64,000 nt of DNA from Cladorhizidae sp. MBARI D1340-BT2 (Eukaryota; Porifera; Demospongiae; Poecilosclerida; Cladorhizidae), in assembly GCA_028752905.1 (NCBI GenBank), contig JAQNBH010000013.1:27834739-27898738 (forward strand). Direction: 5' to 3'. Positions 1 through 11,036 of this stretch are shown piece by piece; positions within the stretch are counted from its first letter, which is position 1, and each line of letters opens with the position of its first letter. The notes under the pieces were generated by a model. It was not told the origin of the DNA and did not search any database. It saw only the letters and a list, made by a program, of their open reading frames with translations. The translations under genes and the position numbers were made by a program.

Positions 1-800
1 CTAACTCTGTGACACAAACATCTCTTAAACATCATGTCCTCCTTAACCTTGCTTCTCACTTACTTCGTTGGCATTCTTCTTATCCCATAGCTCGTTCACA
101 AAGAATTGCTTTCTCAGGCTCATCCTCGGGAATACCCCAAAGATCTATTCATCGTCCACTCTCTACATTAATGATGTTACAAAGCTCCCACTTTTTAAAT
201 CTTCTATTCTTACTCTCGAATGCAGTCTGACAACCCTTCTCTTTCACTTCTTTATTTAATGTAACATAGTGGAATCTGACATTAGGATCACGTCATCCTG
301 GCTATCCTCCCGTTTCCTCAAGATTAACACTAATAAGAGCAATTAAAACCCTCACCTTCTTAGCCTTCCCCAGACTATTTATTAACAGCACTTGTCTTGA
401 AATTCTCCTTATTTGCATACTTAGGAGGATTGCTATGAACCTTTCTTGAAATAAACATATCAACAAAGTTTGCACCAAATATAGGAAAGTGATTTAATAT
501 AAATCCTTCACCACTACTCATAAACTTCTCAGACTTTTACACTGCACTAGTTCTCCTTCACCTGAATTTTGTGTGGATACCTCCTTGCTCTTGTCGCAAC
601 TCCAAAACTCTTGAACAAATCCAGTACTTTGCACTACACTTTGTCATCACCTGTGGTGTTCTGAGTGCCTCCTTCCTCCTACTTGTCATCTTCGTATGCA
701 TGGGTTCACACAAAGTTCCTTCATTTTGCAAGACAATCGATAACTTTTCTTCAGTATTCAAATCATCTCCAACTTGTGTCATACCTTACACTGCCATCTA
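1..800 (+). pseudogene. Decayed non-LTR retrotransposon reverse transcriptase (fragment)
   Basis: Pieces of a Jockey/CR1-like reverse transcriptase can be read on the plus strand if the frame is changed several times. Around 60-180 there is an LRWHSSY...SQRIAFSGSSS stretch followed by a GIPQRSI motif, the counterpart of the conserved GVPQGSILGP block, then YINDV. Around 270-345 a SSWLSSRFLKIN motif follows, and near 590-640 LEQIQYFAL, typical of the C-terminal thumb region. The catalytic YADD box is not recognisable. Stops and frameshifts run throughout, so this is a dead 5'-truncated copy that enters from outside the window. The motif order is seen directly; the Jockey/CR1 assignment is inference. 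Confidence 0.6.
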
Positions 801-2097
801 ACGTTATAGAACTTTCTCCTTGACCTCAGCTATGCAGTTTTTTGTTAACTCTTAGCACTATGGAACTAATTCACACCCTGTATTAGATTGTTTCAACTCT
901 GCACTTGATCACAGTACTATCACTTACCTGCCCACCTAATTCTTGTATAATTATACATAATGTGTATATAGTTTGCAATGCTCATTATTAGCTACTGCTA
1001 TTGAGTTCATGTTAAAACAAACACAACAGTAAGATGAGTTAACCCTTTACAATTTAAAATAAAATAAAACTTCATACATATTTTAAAAGTAGTACAATTT
1101 GGTGATAATTATGGTCAACATGGAAGCAACTGTATTTCCTTTCTTTTGACAGGTTTATCCAATATAGCAAGTCGTCTTTAAATATCTTGTTACAATTTTT
1201 TGGTTTGGTATTTTTTAGTATAGCTGAGCAATGGAGGACCACACAGAATCCTATGTTTGGATCAACCCATAGAGCACATTTGTTGTATCTTGATGCTATT
1301 GTTCGTCCATGTGTACTGTGTTGCCACTACACAACTTACACAATATCTTCTTATTGTTGGTATTGACTGTATATACCCATGAAGGGTTAGCTACAACCCT
1401 CCTCAAGGATATGACAACAGTTTCTAAGGAAAACTCTCACAACCAAAATGCAGATATTTTGATAGCGAATCAGCTAGAACCTTCTTTAGACTTGGTAATA
1501 GCTATATATGAGCAAGAATTCATATGGAAGATCTAACAATGGATTATTTATTGGCAAGCTGTCTCTGCATAATTGGATGGAAAATTTGGCATTGCTACAC
1601 ATGGTATATCTATCATATATATCTAATAATAAATGGAAGACATTGAGTGACAAGCAAAGGTACAAAGAAGAAGAGGATAAAAAATAAAATAAAAAACATC
1701 GATTATTTTTTTAGCCTCATATGCAATGAGTCAAAACTGGAATCCTAGCATCATTGGATTGCATTAATCTAGCCATTGTCCTATATAGTCCCTACTACAG
1801 CTGAAAGCCTAGTACACTACTGATACATGTCATCGTGAAGTTATAAACTTGGATTGAGACATGGGGAAGTGACCAAGAAATGTATGTATTTTTGTCGGAT
1901 TCAGAACTTGAAAAACCTGATGCCCTACAATGTAATGGAATGGTAGATTCTGAAACAGAGTATAGAAGTGAGAGGAGTTTCACTAAGAGTACTTGAAAGC
2001 AATTCTGCTTGGAAATGGGTAGCACACTTCTCTAAGAGGGAGCTTATCCGGCAATACTTCCTGCAGGAATTCTCTGGCCACTAAATAAAAGATTTTG
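801..2097. other. Non-coding stretch, nothing recognised
   Basis: AT-rich sequence with only short chance ORFs. No conserved protein motif, RNA gene or clear repeat boundary was recognised before the 5' LTR of the Gypsy element. Confidence 0.5.
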
Positions 2098-2102
2098 CGG
2101 AA

Positions 2103-2422
2103 TGTTAGGGATCCCCAGCGGAATCCCGATGAACATCCCTAACAACAACAGTAAATAAGCAAGTGGTATGTATGCTTAATTAGACTGAACAGAGTGCAGG
2201 CACAAGCCTGCATATGCAATAACTAATGAAGTGTTAATTGTGTGGTTAGGTCTCATGATAGTCTAGCTGGGAGTTTAATTAAGAACCCCAGCTGGGAAGT
2301 CGAGAGACAGTTGAGTTGAGTTGAGTTGAGTTGAGTAGAGTTGTTGTAGTTGTGGCTGTTTTGTATGAGCTTGAAATAATTCTTTAAACTTATATTGTCA
2401 ACCTGAGGAGGAGTCTTCAACA
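2103..2422 (+). repeat. 5' LTR of the old Gypsy element
   Basis: 320 bp, starting TGTTAGGG and ending TTCAACA. It matches the copy at 6451-6746 except for small indels: an expanded TTGAG run near 2311-2335, and differences near 2163-2175 and 2250-2262. It lies directly before the primer-binding region. Confidence 0.9.
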
Positions 2423-2440
2423 CTGGTGGCAGCGCAAGAC
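2423..2440 (+). promoter_or_regulatory. Putative tRNA primer-binding site
   Basis: CTGGTGGCAGCGCAAGAC follows the 5' LTR directly. TGG complements a tRNA CCA end. The young element has the same TGGTGGCAGCG core at the equivalent place. The primer tRNA is not identified. Confidence 0.5.
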
Positions 2441-2457
2441 TCGGACCCACAACTAAC

Positions 2458-3666
2458 AAATTCAACCAGAAGGATGTTGCAAACAAGAGCTCAGAAGAAA
2501 GAGCTAGAGAAGGTCAGCTACCCAATTCAGCGGACAGTCATACAGTTAGGAAGATCACTGTTGACGATGCCAGACCGGCGGGGGACGAGTCAGAAACAAC
2601 CAGCGAGGTCATGACAACCCCCAGGCCCCCTAAGCCAGAAAGTGACCAAATAACCCAGATGATGGAAATGTTCGCTAGCATGCACAGCAATGCAGAAGCG
2701 GCCCGCAGAGAAGAGCGAGAATATGAACGAGAAAAGGAAAGAGAGAGAAAGCGAGAAAACGATGATAGAAAAGAAAGAGAGGAAGTCAGACGCCAGGCCG
2801 ACGAACAAAGATGGGCCACACTGTTTGAGCAAATGATGGTAAAGTCGGACCAGCAACGAGCTCAAGATCTCGAACTAAGACGTGAAGAGCAAGAGAACAG
2901 GAAGAGAGAACGGCAGAGTAACAATGGAAAGGGAAAGGAAGAGAGCGGGGAGAGATGCCCCCCCTAAAAGATGTTCAGGAACTGGAAACATTCATGAATG
3001 TTTTTCAAGAACACATTACTCGCCATGGTGTCGATAAGGAGCTCTGGATGTCCCTCCTGCTTCCCTTGCTGGATGTGGAATCCCTAAAGTTCAGAGAAGG
3101 GATGGATAGAGCACAGAGGAACGATTTTGATGTGTTTACTGAAGCACTTGCGGCCTTCCATGGCATTAACCCCAACGATTACAGGGTGATTGGCGATGAA
3201 GGAAGCAGAGAACCATCAGCAACTCCAACAGAGGGTAACATCCAAGTTTAACCAATGGACCAAGGCGGCTACCACCCGAGAAGCACTTGTACAACACTGC
3301 ACCTTGGAAAAGCTACTCTCTCTGATGAAGCCAAAGGTCCAGGCATTTGTCAGGAGTAGAGAACCAACTTCAAGCATTGAAGCAGCGAGGCTGGCCAACA
3401 CATTCATCCTAAGCCAACCTAAGGAAGAGGAACTAAGAAAGCCATGGCAGAGACCAGACCAGGGACGGAAACCATTTAGGGGATCCTACCGTCCTTCATA
3501 CAAGCAGGACCTGGAGCCCAAAGAGGATAGCAAATCAGATGACACCAAGCCAGAAGGAAAGATGCCTAGACAGCCTGACTACGACCCAATCAAGGGTACC
3601 AGATGCTACCACTGTCAAGAATATGGGCAAAGTGCCCGAAAAAATATGTATGGCAAGTTACAATAA
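2458..3666 (+). pseudogene. gag remnant, SCAN-like capsid and broken zinc knuckle
   Basis: This is Gag in three overlapping frames. It begins with a leader, then a highly charged E/R/K coiled-coil stretch (about 2680-2940), then a capsid-like part. The segment LEKLLSLMKPKVQAFVRSREP (near 3305-3365) resembles the C-terminal half of the vertebrate SCAN domain, as does the Gag of the young element. A proline- and lysine-rich linker leads to a CCHC-type knuckle near 3601-3640 (CYHCQEYGQSARK), in which the histidine is replaced by Gln and the last Cys is lost to a frameshift. Two further frameshifts lie near 2955 and 3190-3250. It would be a structural nucleocapsid protein, now dead. Confidence 0.75.
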
Positions 3667-4012
3667 GTTATATGAGGTTTTTTCGTACTGTTGCACAGGG
3701 AATGTTGCTGGCCACAGGGTGGACGTCATACCACTCGACTCTCAATGTGATCTCTCGCAGGTGCATCCTGAGCTGGTCCCAAAGGACTTCACCAATGAGG
3801 GCACGGTCCACATAAAAGGTTATCAAGGTGGAGTGACGAATTTCCCCACCACTACTGTGTACTTGAAGATATGGGACACCAAAATGAGAGTGAAGATGGC
3901 CGTCAACCCAGACCTCGAATATGGAGCTTTAGTGGGACGCGAAGTACCCCACTTCGAAGACCTAATGGAACGGGCAGTGCATGAAGCACGGGAAGGAACG
4001 ACCATATGGTAG
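3667..4012 (+). pseudogene. Retroviral-type aspartic protease remnant
   Basis: The reading frame after the zinc knuckle contains VDVIPLDSQCDLSQVHPEL, which lines up with the active-site region of Gypsy proteases (usually DSG or DTG followed by C/A and a hydrophobic stretch). The third active-site residue is Gln rather than Gly, so activity is unlikely. A conserved-looking tail with KMAVNPDLEYGALVGRE follows, corresponding to the second half of the fold. A short acidic linker (4013-4245) comes next and then the inverted block. Confidence 0.55.
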
Positions 4013-4249
4013 AAAGTATATTAACTACGCTTACTCTCCGCCCAGGTCAGAAGATGAAGAACCACCTGGCAACACCAGTGAGACAGCTGAGTCTTCCTTG
4101 TCATCACAAGATGCTCCATCAGAAGAAGAAGAACAATTGACTCAACCAGAACCAACCAGTCAGACGGTGCCGGCTCCAGAGGTCCCGACAACAGATGCAA
4201 ATCACTTGGTGGAGGACCTTCCTGCCAATTTGACAGTAACTTTTTGGAC

Positions 4250-4845
4250 GAGGCAGGTCATCGATTTCAAAGGACCTCTCCACAGTTGTTTTGTCATACC
4301 TCTCCTTCATTGCTGCCTTTTTTCACCCTCTGTTTCTTTGGCAATCTCCCAGGCCCCTTCCAACTTCCTGTACATTTCTGTTAAGTAGGTCATTACATTT
4401 TTATCCTTTACTACTGGCTCTTCCCATTCTTCACGTAGGACATCTAGGGGTCCACGGGGATTTTGGCCATAGACGAGCTCAAATGGGGAGTAACCAGTTG
4501 ACTCATGTGGAAGCTCACGATAAGCAAAGAGTAGGTAGGGAATTGACTTGTCCCACCGTCCTTCAAACTTCTCCACATATTTGCGGAGGCCCTCCTTTAA
4601 TGTCCGGTTATACCTTTCCACCATCCCATCTGTTTCTGGATGGTACGCCAATGTTTTGACTCATCCCCCGCCGGTCTGTCATCGTCAACAGTGATCTTCC
4701 TAACTGTATGATTGTCCGCTGAATTGGGCAGCTGACCTTCTCTAGCTCTTTCTTCTGAGCTCTTGTTTGCAACATCCTTCTGGTTGAATTTGTTGGTTGT
4801 GGGGTCCGAGTCTTGCGCTGCCACCAGTGTTGAGGACTCAGCGAA
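4250..4845 (-). pseudogene. Inverted block: gag leader fused to integrase core fragment
   Basis: Read on the minus strand, this block starts with the last bases of an LTR-like end and the primer-binding core. It continues with the same leader found at 2423-2600, then jumps directly into the integrase catalytic core (AYHPETDGMVERYNRTLKEG, near 4590-4651) and on to ERSFEIDDL near 4254-4280. Plus-strand coding resumes at about 4850 with the integrase C-terminal region. The block is thus a reverse-complemented piece of an internally deleted sister copy. Template switching during reverse transcription, or inversion after insertion, would explain it. Confidence 0.75.
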
Positions 4846-4849
4846 GGTG

Positions 4850-6430
4850 AACAGAACCACCTACCTTGTCCGGACTGATCACCTCAGAAATCCTGTCCAA
4901 CAATACCATATCAATAGACTCATGAAGTGGAATTCCCCATCAGCCATTTGTCTTTTTGCAGCCAAAGAAGAGCAGGGAGTAGGCCCCGACTGGTCCAACA
5001 ACACAACAGAGAAAGAAACACTGATCGGAAAGCACCTGATGACTAGTCAAGAGCAGGAGATAAAAGCTCTCCTTGCCAAGTTCCAGGCAATATTCAGTGA
5101 ACAGCCAGGGAGGACACACATGGCTGAAATAAGGATCAATACAGGAGAGGCCAGGCCAATCAACTCTCCACCACACAGGCTGGCCCATGTAAGAATACAA
5201 CCGGCCAAGGATGAAGTGGCAAAGATGCTTAGAGCAGGTCTGATCAAGGAGAGCAGAAGCCCTTGGGCATCACCGATCCATCTGGTGCCCAATAAAGATG
5301 GGATGATCCGGTTTTGTATAGATTTCATGAAGCTTAATGCGGTGACGACTCCAGATCAGTTTCCCTTACCCAGAATGGAAGATCTCATTGATAGTCTTGC
5401 AGGAGCTCAGTATATAACGACTCTGGACCTGACAAAAGGCTATTGGCAGGCCCCAGTGGCAGAGGATTCAAAGGAGAAGACAGCATTTATTACCCCATTC
5501 GGCAAGTACCAGTTCGAAGTCATGCGGTTTGGGCTGGTGGACGCTTCCTCCACCTTCCAAAGAATGATGGCCACAATCTTCGCAGATACATCGGAGCACA
5601 CGGCAGTCTATATGGATGACATGGTTATCTTCAGCACTATGTGGAGCCACCACATGGCTCATGTTGAAGAAGCACTGGCCAGACTGAGCCGAGCAGGACT
5701 CACGGTGAAACGGACGAAGTGCCAGTTTGCGATGGCAGAGTGCAACTACGTGGGCCATGTAGTGGGAAGAGGAAAGGTCAAGCCAGGACTGGCCAAGGTT
5801 GCGGCAGTGTTAAACTTTCACACTCCGATAAAGAAGAAAAATGTGAGGGCATTTATCGGTCTAGCTGGCTACTACCGAAGATTTGTACCAGACTACTCAA
5901 AGATAGCAGCACCCCTCACGGGTTTGACGAAGAAAGAATGCCCAGACAAGGTAGTATGGCTGCAAACCCACCAGGAGGTGTTCGACAACCTTAAGAAGGC
6001 ACTCTCATCAGACCCAGTGCTGCAAGGACCAGACTACAGCAAGGAGTTCATCCTCCTATGTGGGGATTGGCGTGGTCCTGAGCCAGATGAATGACAGTGA
6101 TGGAGACCGCCCCATAGCATTCTTCTCCCGCAAGCTAAAGCCAAGGGAAAAGAACTATGCGGCGGTGGAAAAGGAGTGTTTGGCAATTGTGGATGGCATC
6201 AAACACTTCTCCGTCTATCTCACGGGAGTGAGATTTACAATCGTGATTGACCACAGTTGTCTACAGTTTCTGCACAAGATGAAGGACGCAGGAGGCCGAT
6301 TGGCCAGATGGGCTCTACAACTGCAGCCGTACCACTTCCACGTTCGTCACCGGCCAGGGACACAGAATGGCAATGCAGATGGACTGTCCAGACAAGCATG
6401 GCCGGATATGGAAGTCCCAACTACACTGCA
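4850..6430 (+). pseudogene. Gypsy pol: integrase C-terminus, reverse transcriptase, RNase H
   Basis: The first part (RTTYLVRTDHL...INRLMKW) matches the integrase C-terminal region just upstream of RT in the young element. Reverse transcriptase follows, with RSPWASPIHLV, TTLDLTKGYWQ (first catalytic Asp), the YMDDMVIF catalytic box near 5610-5635 and the GYYRRFVPDYSKIA connection. Near 6055 a frameshift removes the start of RNase H (the QTDAS motif is lost). The RNase H frame then continues to 6505 with AVEKECLAIV, IDHSCLQFL and NADGLSRQAW. No integrase lies downstream; a polypurine tract and the 3' LTR follow at once. Confidence 0.9.
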
Positions 6431-6450
6431 GGAGGGGTTGGGGGGGGGAG
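6431..6450 (+). promoter_or_regulatory. Polypurine tract
   Basis: A purine-rich run with two T interruptions lies directly before the 3' LTR, the expected place for the plus-strand primer of reverse transcription. Confidence 0.75.
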
Positions 6451-6746
6451 TGTTAGGGATCCCCAGCGGAATCCCGATGAACATCCCTAACAACAACAGT
6501 AAATAAGCAAGTGGACTTATAGGTGTATGCTTAATTAGACTGAACAGAGTGCAGGCACAAGCCTGCATATGCAATAACTAATGAAGTGTTAATTGTGTGG
6601 TTAGGTAGTCCAGCTGGGAGTTTAATTAAGAACCCCAGCTGGGAAGTCGAGCGACAGTTGAGTAGAGTTGTTGTAGTCGTGGCTGTTTTGTATGAGCTTG
6701 AAATAATTCTTTAAACTTATATTGTCAACCTGAGGAGTCTTCAACA
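6451..6746 (+). repeat. 3' LTR of the old Gypsy element
   Basis: 296 bp, starting TGTTAGGG and ending TTCAACA. It is followed by the target duplication CGGAA at 6747-6751. It lacks the TTGAG expansion seen in the 5' LTR. Confidence 0.9.
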
Positions 6747-6751
6747 CGGAA

Positions 6752-7649
6752 CCTGACAAAAACTTGTCAAAGTGATAGTTGCACACTCATAATATATTTT
6801 AGTATGTTCTCAATCATTAGCACATTTCTCCTCGATTGACTATATTCATGTGTTATCCTTCCTATATGTGGCAACTATATAACTAGTTTTCTCTTCCATA
6901 GAGAACAGCAGTGTGTTTACCTTACTTAGCAAGATTGAAAATAGATCATGCAACATTGTGGCAAAATTGATGCTCTCAATTCCATGGTTATAGCATGTTG
7001 ATGTAATGAGTAGTTATGCCAGAATAAACCATCGGCATCCTTTCCCCTCAGCACCATGCAGCTCATTCTCACTTACCTGTGCCGTCATTTTTCTTTTCTC
7101 TTGCTTCAAATTTGTTTATGTTTTCTCGATCTGTCTCTTCACTATGAGGAACATTACTGGTTTACATAAGCTTTCTTTATTCAAAGCAGGTGCCCTGTTC
7201 ATAATATATATAGTCATACATATAGACAGTATCATCTGGGAATTGTCAAATGTCAAGGTTTCCTCTGAAAGTAGCCATTTTTATTGTCTATGCCACAGAC
7301 CAAGTAATCCCTCAGCATCTGTCCCCAAACTTGAAATACTCAGATAACTAATTCAGCTGAGGTAGGTAGCATTGGAGAATCTTGGAGGGAGTGGGCTGAA
7401 AATATTTGGATATCCCATCCAGTAAATAAATACACCGCTGGGTAACTGGAATAACAAAATATCTTTGATCACTCTTTGAGTGGAAGATCCACAGCCACTA
7501 AGCATGGGACAGTTCGCTGCATGGCGGCATTGGCGATCTCATTAGCAGTGAAATATAACTTTGTTCATTCAATGTCAGATATCTAGTTGTCCATACTCGA
7601 CTTAAACTCTCTGAGATTTCCGTGTTTCCTTATCGCCAAAATCTGGTCA
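6752..7649. other. Non-coding spacer between two Gypsy elements
   Basis: No conserved motif was recognised in either strand. The one longer ORF (7006-7347) is hydrophobic and low-complexity and looks like chance. Confidence 0.5.
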
Positions 7650-7654
7650 CCTGG

Positions 7655-8014
7655 TGTTAGACCTTGTCCTACTAATTTGCTTATCCTACCCTTCTCCTGG
7701 TCCTAAACCTAGGTACATTGGCAGAGATAAGTTAAAATTATGATTATAGAACTGGTACAGAGAATCAAAAACAACTGTTACAGAACTGAGCTAACTCGAC
7801 TGACGATCCCAGAGCGGGCTGCCTTTAAATAGGCTGGCCACACTCCAATGGGCATTTCCGTATAAGGTATTAGTATAAGTCATGGGTGCGTGTGGTATAA
7901 TAATTATAGTTATTTTAGTGCAAACGAGTGTCTGGTAAGTTCAATCGTGGCTTTCACCTTGTCCCATGGTTGTGGTCCCGGCTGTGGTCACGGCTGTTAG
8001 GCTGGGGCCTAACA
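7655..8014 (-). repeat. 3' LTR of the young Gypsy element
   Basis: 360 bp; on the minus strand it starts TGTTAGGCCCC and ends GGTCTAACA. No difference from 12061-12420 was found by reading the two side by side. The pol frame ends inside this LTR, at 7941. Confidence 0.95.
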
Positions 8015-11000
8015 TCTCCCCCTCCTTGTGGGGTCGAAAGCTGTCCTCTGGTGGGTCTTGGTCCCAGGCTTGTCGGGAGAGACCATCAGCATTGGCATTG
8101 TCCTTGCCTGGCCGATATGTCACCGTGAAATCAAAATCCTGGAGCGCTAGGGCCCATCTGGTCAGTCGCCCATTTGTACCTTTCATAGAATTCAGATACT
8201 TAAGTGCTCGATGGTCGGTTTGTATGCAAAAGTGTCTGCCGAGGAGGTAGGATTCGAAATGTTTGAGCGCTAGGACTATTGCAAGGCATTCTTTTTCCGT
8301 AGTGGAATATCTTGTTTCTCGATCCAACATTTTCTTCGAATAATAGGCGATGGGCCGGTCACCATCTTTGCCATCTGGTTGGCTGAGCACTGCTCCAATG
8401 CCTCGATCAGACGCATCTGTCTGTAGCAAGAAATCAAGATTATAGTTGGGTGTGACTAGGATAGGCTGTTTCGCTAGTGCCTGCTTTAGCTGTGTAAATG
8501 CTTCTTCACAATAACCTGTCCATTGCACTTTATTAGGTGCTAATGTGCGTGTTAGGTCAGATAAAGGTGCTGATAATGAGCCAAACTGTGGTATGAACCT
8601 GCGATAATAGCCTGCAATTCCAAGAAATGCTCGAACATCTTTTTTCGTTTTGGGTTGCTTGAAGGTTCTTACTGCTTCTGTTTTGCTCTGTTGTGGAGTA
8701 ATCTGTTCATTGCCAACAACATGTCCTAGATATTTACACGTAGCCATGCCTACTTGGCATTTGCTGGGTTTCACAGTGAGCCCATGTTGTTGTAACTTAT
8801 TCATGAGGAGGGAGAGGTGAGCGAGGTGGTCTGTCCATGACGAGCTGTAGATGACTATATCATCTAGATACGCGGCAGCAAACTCTTGCATTCCTTCTAG
8901 CGTCTTATCCATAAGCCTCTGAAATGTCGCTGGAGCATTCCTGAGGCCAAAAGGCATTTTGGTGAAGCGATATTTGCCCAGTTTGGACATAAAAGCTGTT
9001 TTATCACGGTCTTGTGGTAGGACAGGAACTTGGTAATACCCCTTAGCTAGATCAAAAGTGGAGATAAATGTAGCATCACCCAGTGTCTCGAGCAGCTCGT
9101 CAATGCGAGGCATTGGGTAGGGATCGACAACTGTAACGGCGTTAACATCTCTATAGTCGACACAGACTCGGACGGACCCATCAGGCTTCTTGACTGGAAC
9201 AATTTGAGAGGCCCATGGGCCTGAGCAAGGCTCTATCACTCCTGCTTTTAGCATGTCCTTTATCTCCTGGAGAACCTGTTGTTCCCAAGCCTTGGGTAGA
9301 CGTCTGGGCACAGTTCTTATGGGCGTTGCATCACCTGTGTTGATCACGTGCATTGCTTCCTTTGTACAGCCAGGTACTCCAGTAAATACTGTTGGGAACT
9401 TTTCCACCAATTGGTTGATATCAACTTTTTGAGGTTTGGTAAGAACTTCACCAAGTGTTAGCTGTAGCTTTGGTTCATCTGGCTTCGGGTAGAGGTTAGT
9501 TGAGATTGAGATTTCAGTAGTTTCATTGATTTCATCGATGGAGGCGACAAGCACCATCGCTTCAGGTGATTTCCACCTCTTCAGCATCATTCCATGGACA
9601 TGCCATTTTCTTTTTGTCTTGTCTACCATGTCAACTGTGTATGTGACTGGCGATGTCTTCCCGGTTATTAGGTACGGGCCCATCCATTGGGCTTGAAGCT
9701 TTCCAGATGGAACTGGCATGAGGACCAGTACTTGTTCACCGATTTCAAACTGAATGTCTTTGGTTTTCCTGTCATATCTTTCCTTCATCTTACGTTGTGT
9801 CTCTCTTTGTTGTTCCTGGGTGAGCTGTTGCATTTCATCCAACTTTTCCCTCATGTCCAACACCCATTGCAATGTGGTTGTATCGTTCACCTTGTCTCCC
9901 ATCCATGCATCTCGAAGAACATCCAATGGTCCTCTCACATACCTTCCAAATAGTAGCTCAAACGGTGAATATCCAGTGCTCTCGTTGGGTACCTCGCGAT
10001 ATGCAAAAAGCACATAAGGAAGTAGGTTGTCCCATTCCCTTTTGTCGTTCGTTACCTTTTTCAGCATGGACTTGAGGGTGCCATGGAACCTTTCCACGGC
10101 TCCATTTGTCTGCGGGTGGTAGGGTGTGGTAGTAAGGTGTTCAATGTTGAGGAGGGCAAGTAGTTCTTTCATCAGTCGTGAGCAAAAGTTAGAACCTTGG
10201 TCAGTCAAAATCTGCTGGGGAATGCCCAGTCTTGAGAATATCTCAACAAGTGCTTCTGCTATGGTCTCTGTGTCTGTCTTTTTGAGTGGCACTGCCTCCG
10301 CATAACGACTTCCGTAGTCTATCATTGTGAGGATAAACTTATTTCCTTTTTTCGTTCTTGGGAGGGGTCCCACTATATCTATGGCAATTCACTGGAATGG
10401 CTCCGGAATGATCGGCATCGGTATAAGGGGGGTTCTATTCCCTTTCTGTCTGGAGTGTATCTGGCAAGTTGGGCAGGACTCACAAGCATTCCTGACGTCT
10501 CTGTGTAGACCCGGCCAAAAAAATCGCCTCAACAATCTGTATCTGGTTTTCTTGATGCCCAAGTGACCTGCCATAGGGATAGTATGTGCCAATCGAATGG
10601 TTTGTGCTCTTCTCTGTTTCGGGAGGACGAGCTGACTAAATGTCCCACCTGTGTGATAGGCGCCTTTCCTGAAGAGAAGTCCTTGTTCCACATAATAAAT
10701 CGAATCAGGGTCGCTGGCAGCTGATTCCCAAAGGGGTTGGAGTGTAAGGTCATCATGCTGCTCTGCTTTTAAGTCTTGATCAGGTTCTCGCTGTTCTGTT
10801 TCGACATGTGTGTCTTCTGGACCATCTGGGTCTATTAAGGACTGTTCATCCTTCTTGTATTGGTCATCCATGACTGGATTGAGCAGGTTGCTCTCTTCTT
10901 CTCCATCATCATCAGAATCTAGGAGGTTGAGAGGAGTAACTGGTGAGTCTGCTGTAGCTCTATCATCTACTGCCTGTTGTTGTTCCTCAGCTTGGATTTG

Positions 11001-11036
11001 CTTCCGTAGTCCAGGCTGCGATCCCGAATATACTGA
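7941..11036 (-). pseudogene. pol: pol polyprotein: integrase, reverse transcriptase, RNase H (one stop codon)
   Basis: The frame is open from 11036 to 7941 except for one TGA at 10389-10391. Relatives usually have PFQRIAID at this place, so it is probably a CGA-to-TGA change. The first part carries an integrase zinc-binding domain (AHTIPMAGHLG, then CESCPTC). After the stop the 810-residue frame has the integrase core with D19, D58 and E94 (35 residues between the last two), then a conserved tail (WHVHGMMLKRW). Reverse transcriptase has D441 and YLDD at 502-505; RNase H has D653, E693, D720 and D763. Integrase before RT is unlike most Gypsy elements. The pol frame is -1 relative to gag and overlaps it by about 70 nt. 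No protease is encoded. Confidence 0.95.
8015..8031 (-). promoter_or_regulatory. Polypurine tract
   Basis: On the minus strand CCACAAGGAGGGGGAGA directly precedes the 3' LTR, as expected for plus-strand priming. Confidence 0.75.

Larger units (their letters stand above)
2103..6746 (+). mobile_element. Gypsy LTR retrotransposon, old and rearranged (Gmr1-like)
   Basis: The element is bounded by two related LTRs (2103-2422 and 6451-6746) that begin TGTTAGGGATCC and end GTCTTCAACA. A 5-bp target duplication CGGAA lies at 2098-2102 and 6747-6751. Inside, in order, are gag, a protease remnant, an inverted block with an integrase piece, the integrase C-terminal region, reverse transcriptase and RNase H, followed by a polypurine tract. 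Integrase sequence therefore lies before RT. Gag has several frameshifts, the protease active site is altered, and pol is frameshifted near 6055. The LTRs differ by indels (320 against 296 bp), so the insertion is not recent. It is non-functional as it stands. Confidence 0.9.
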
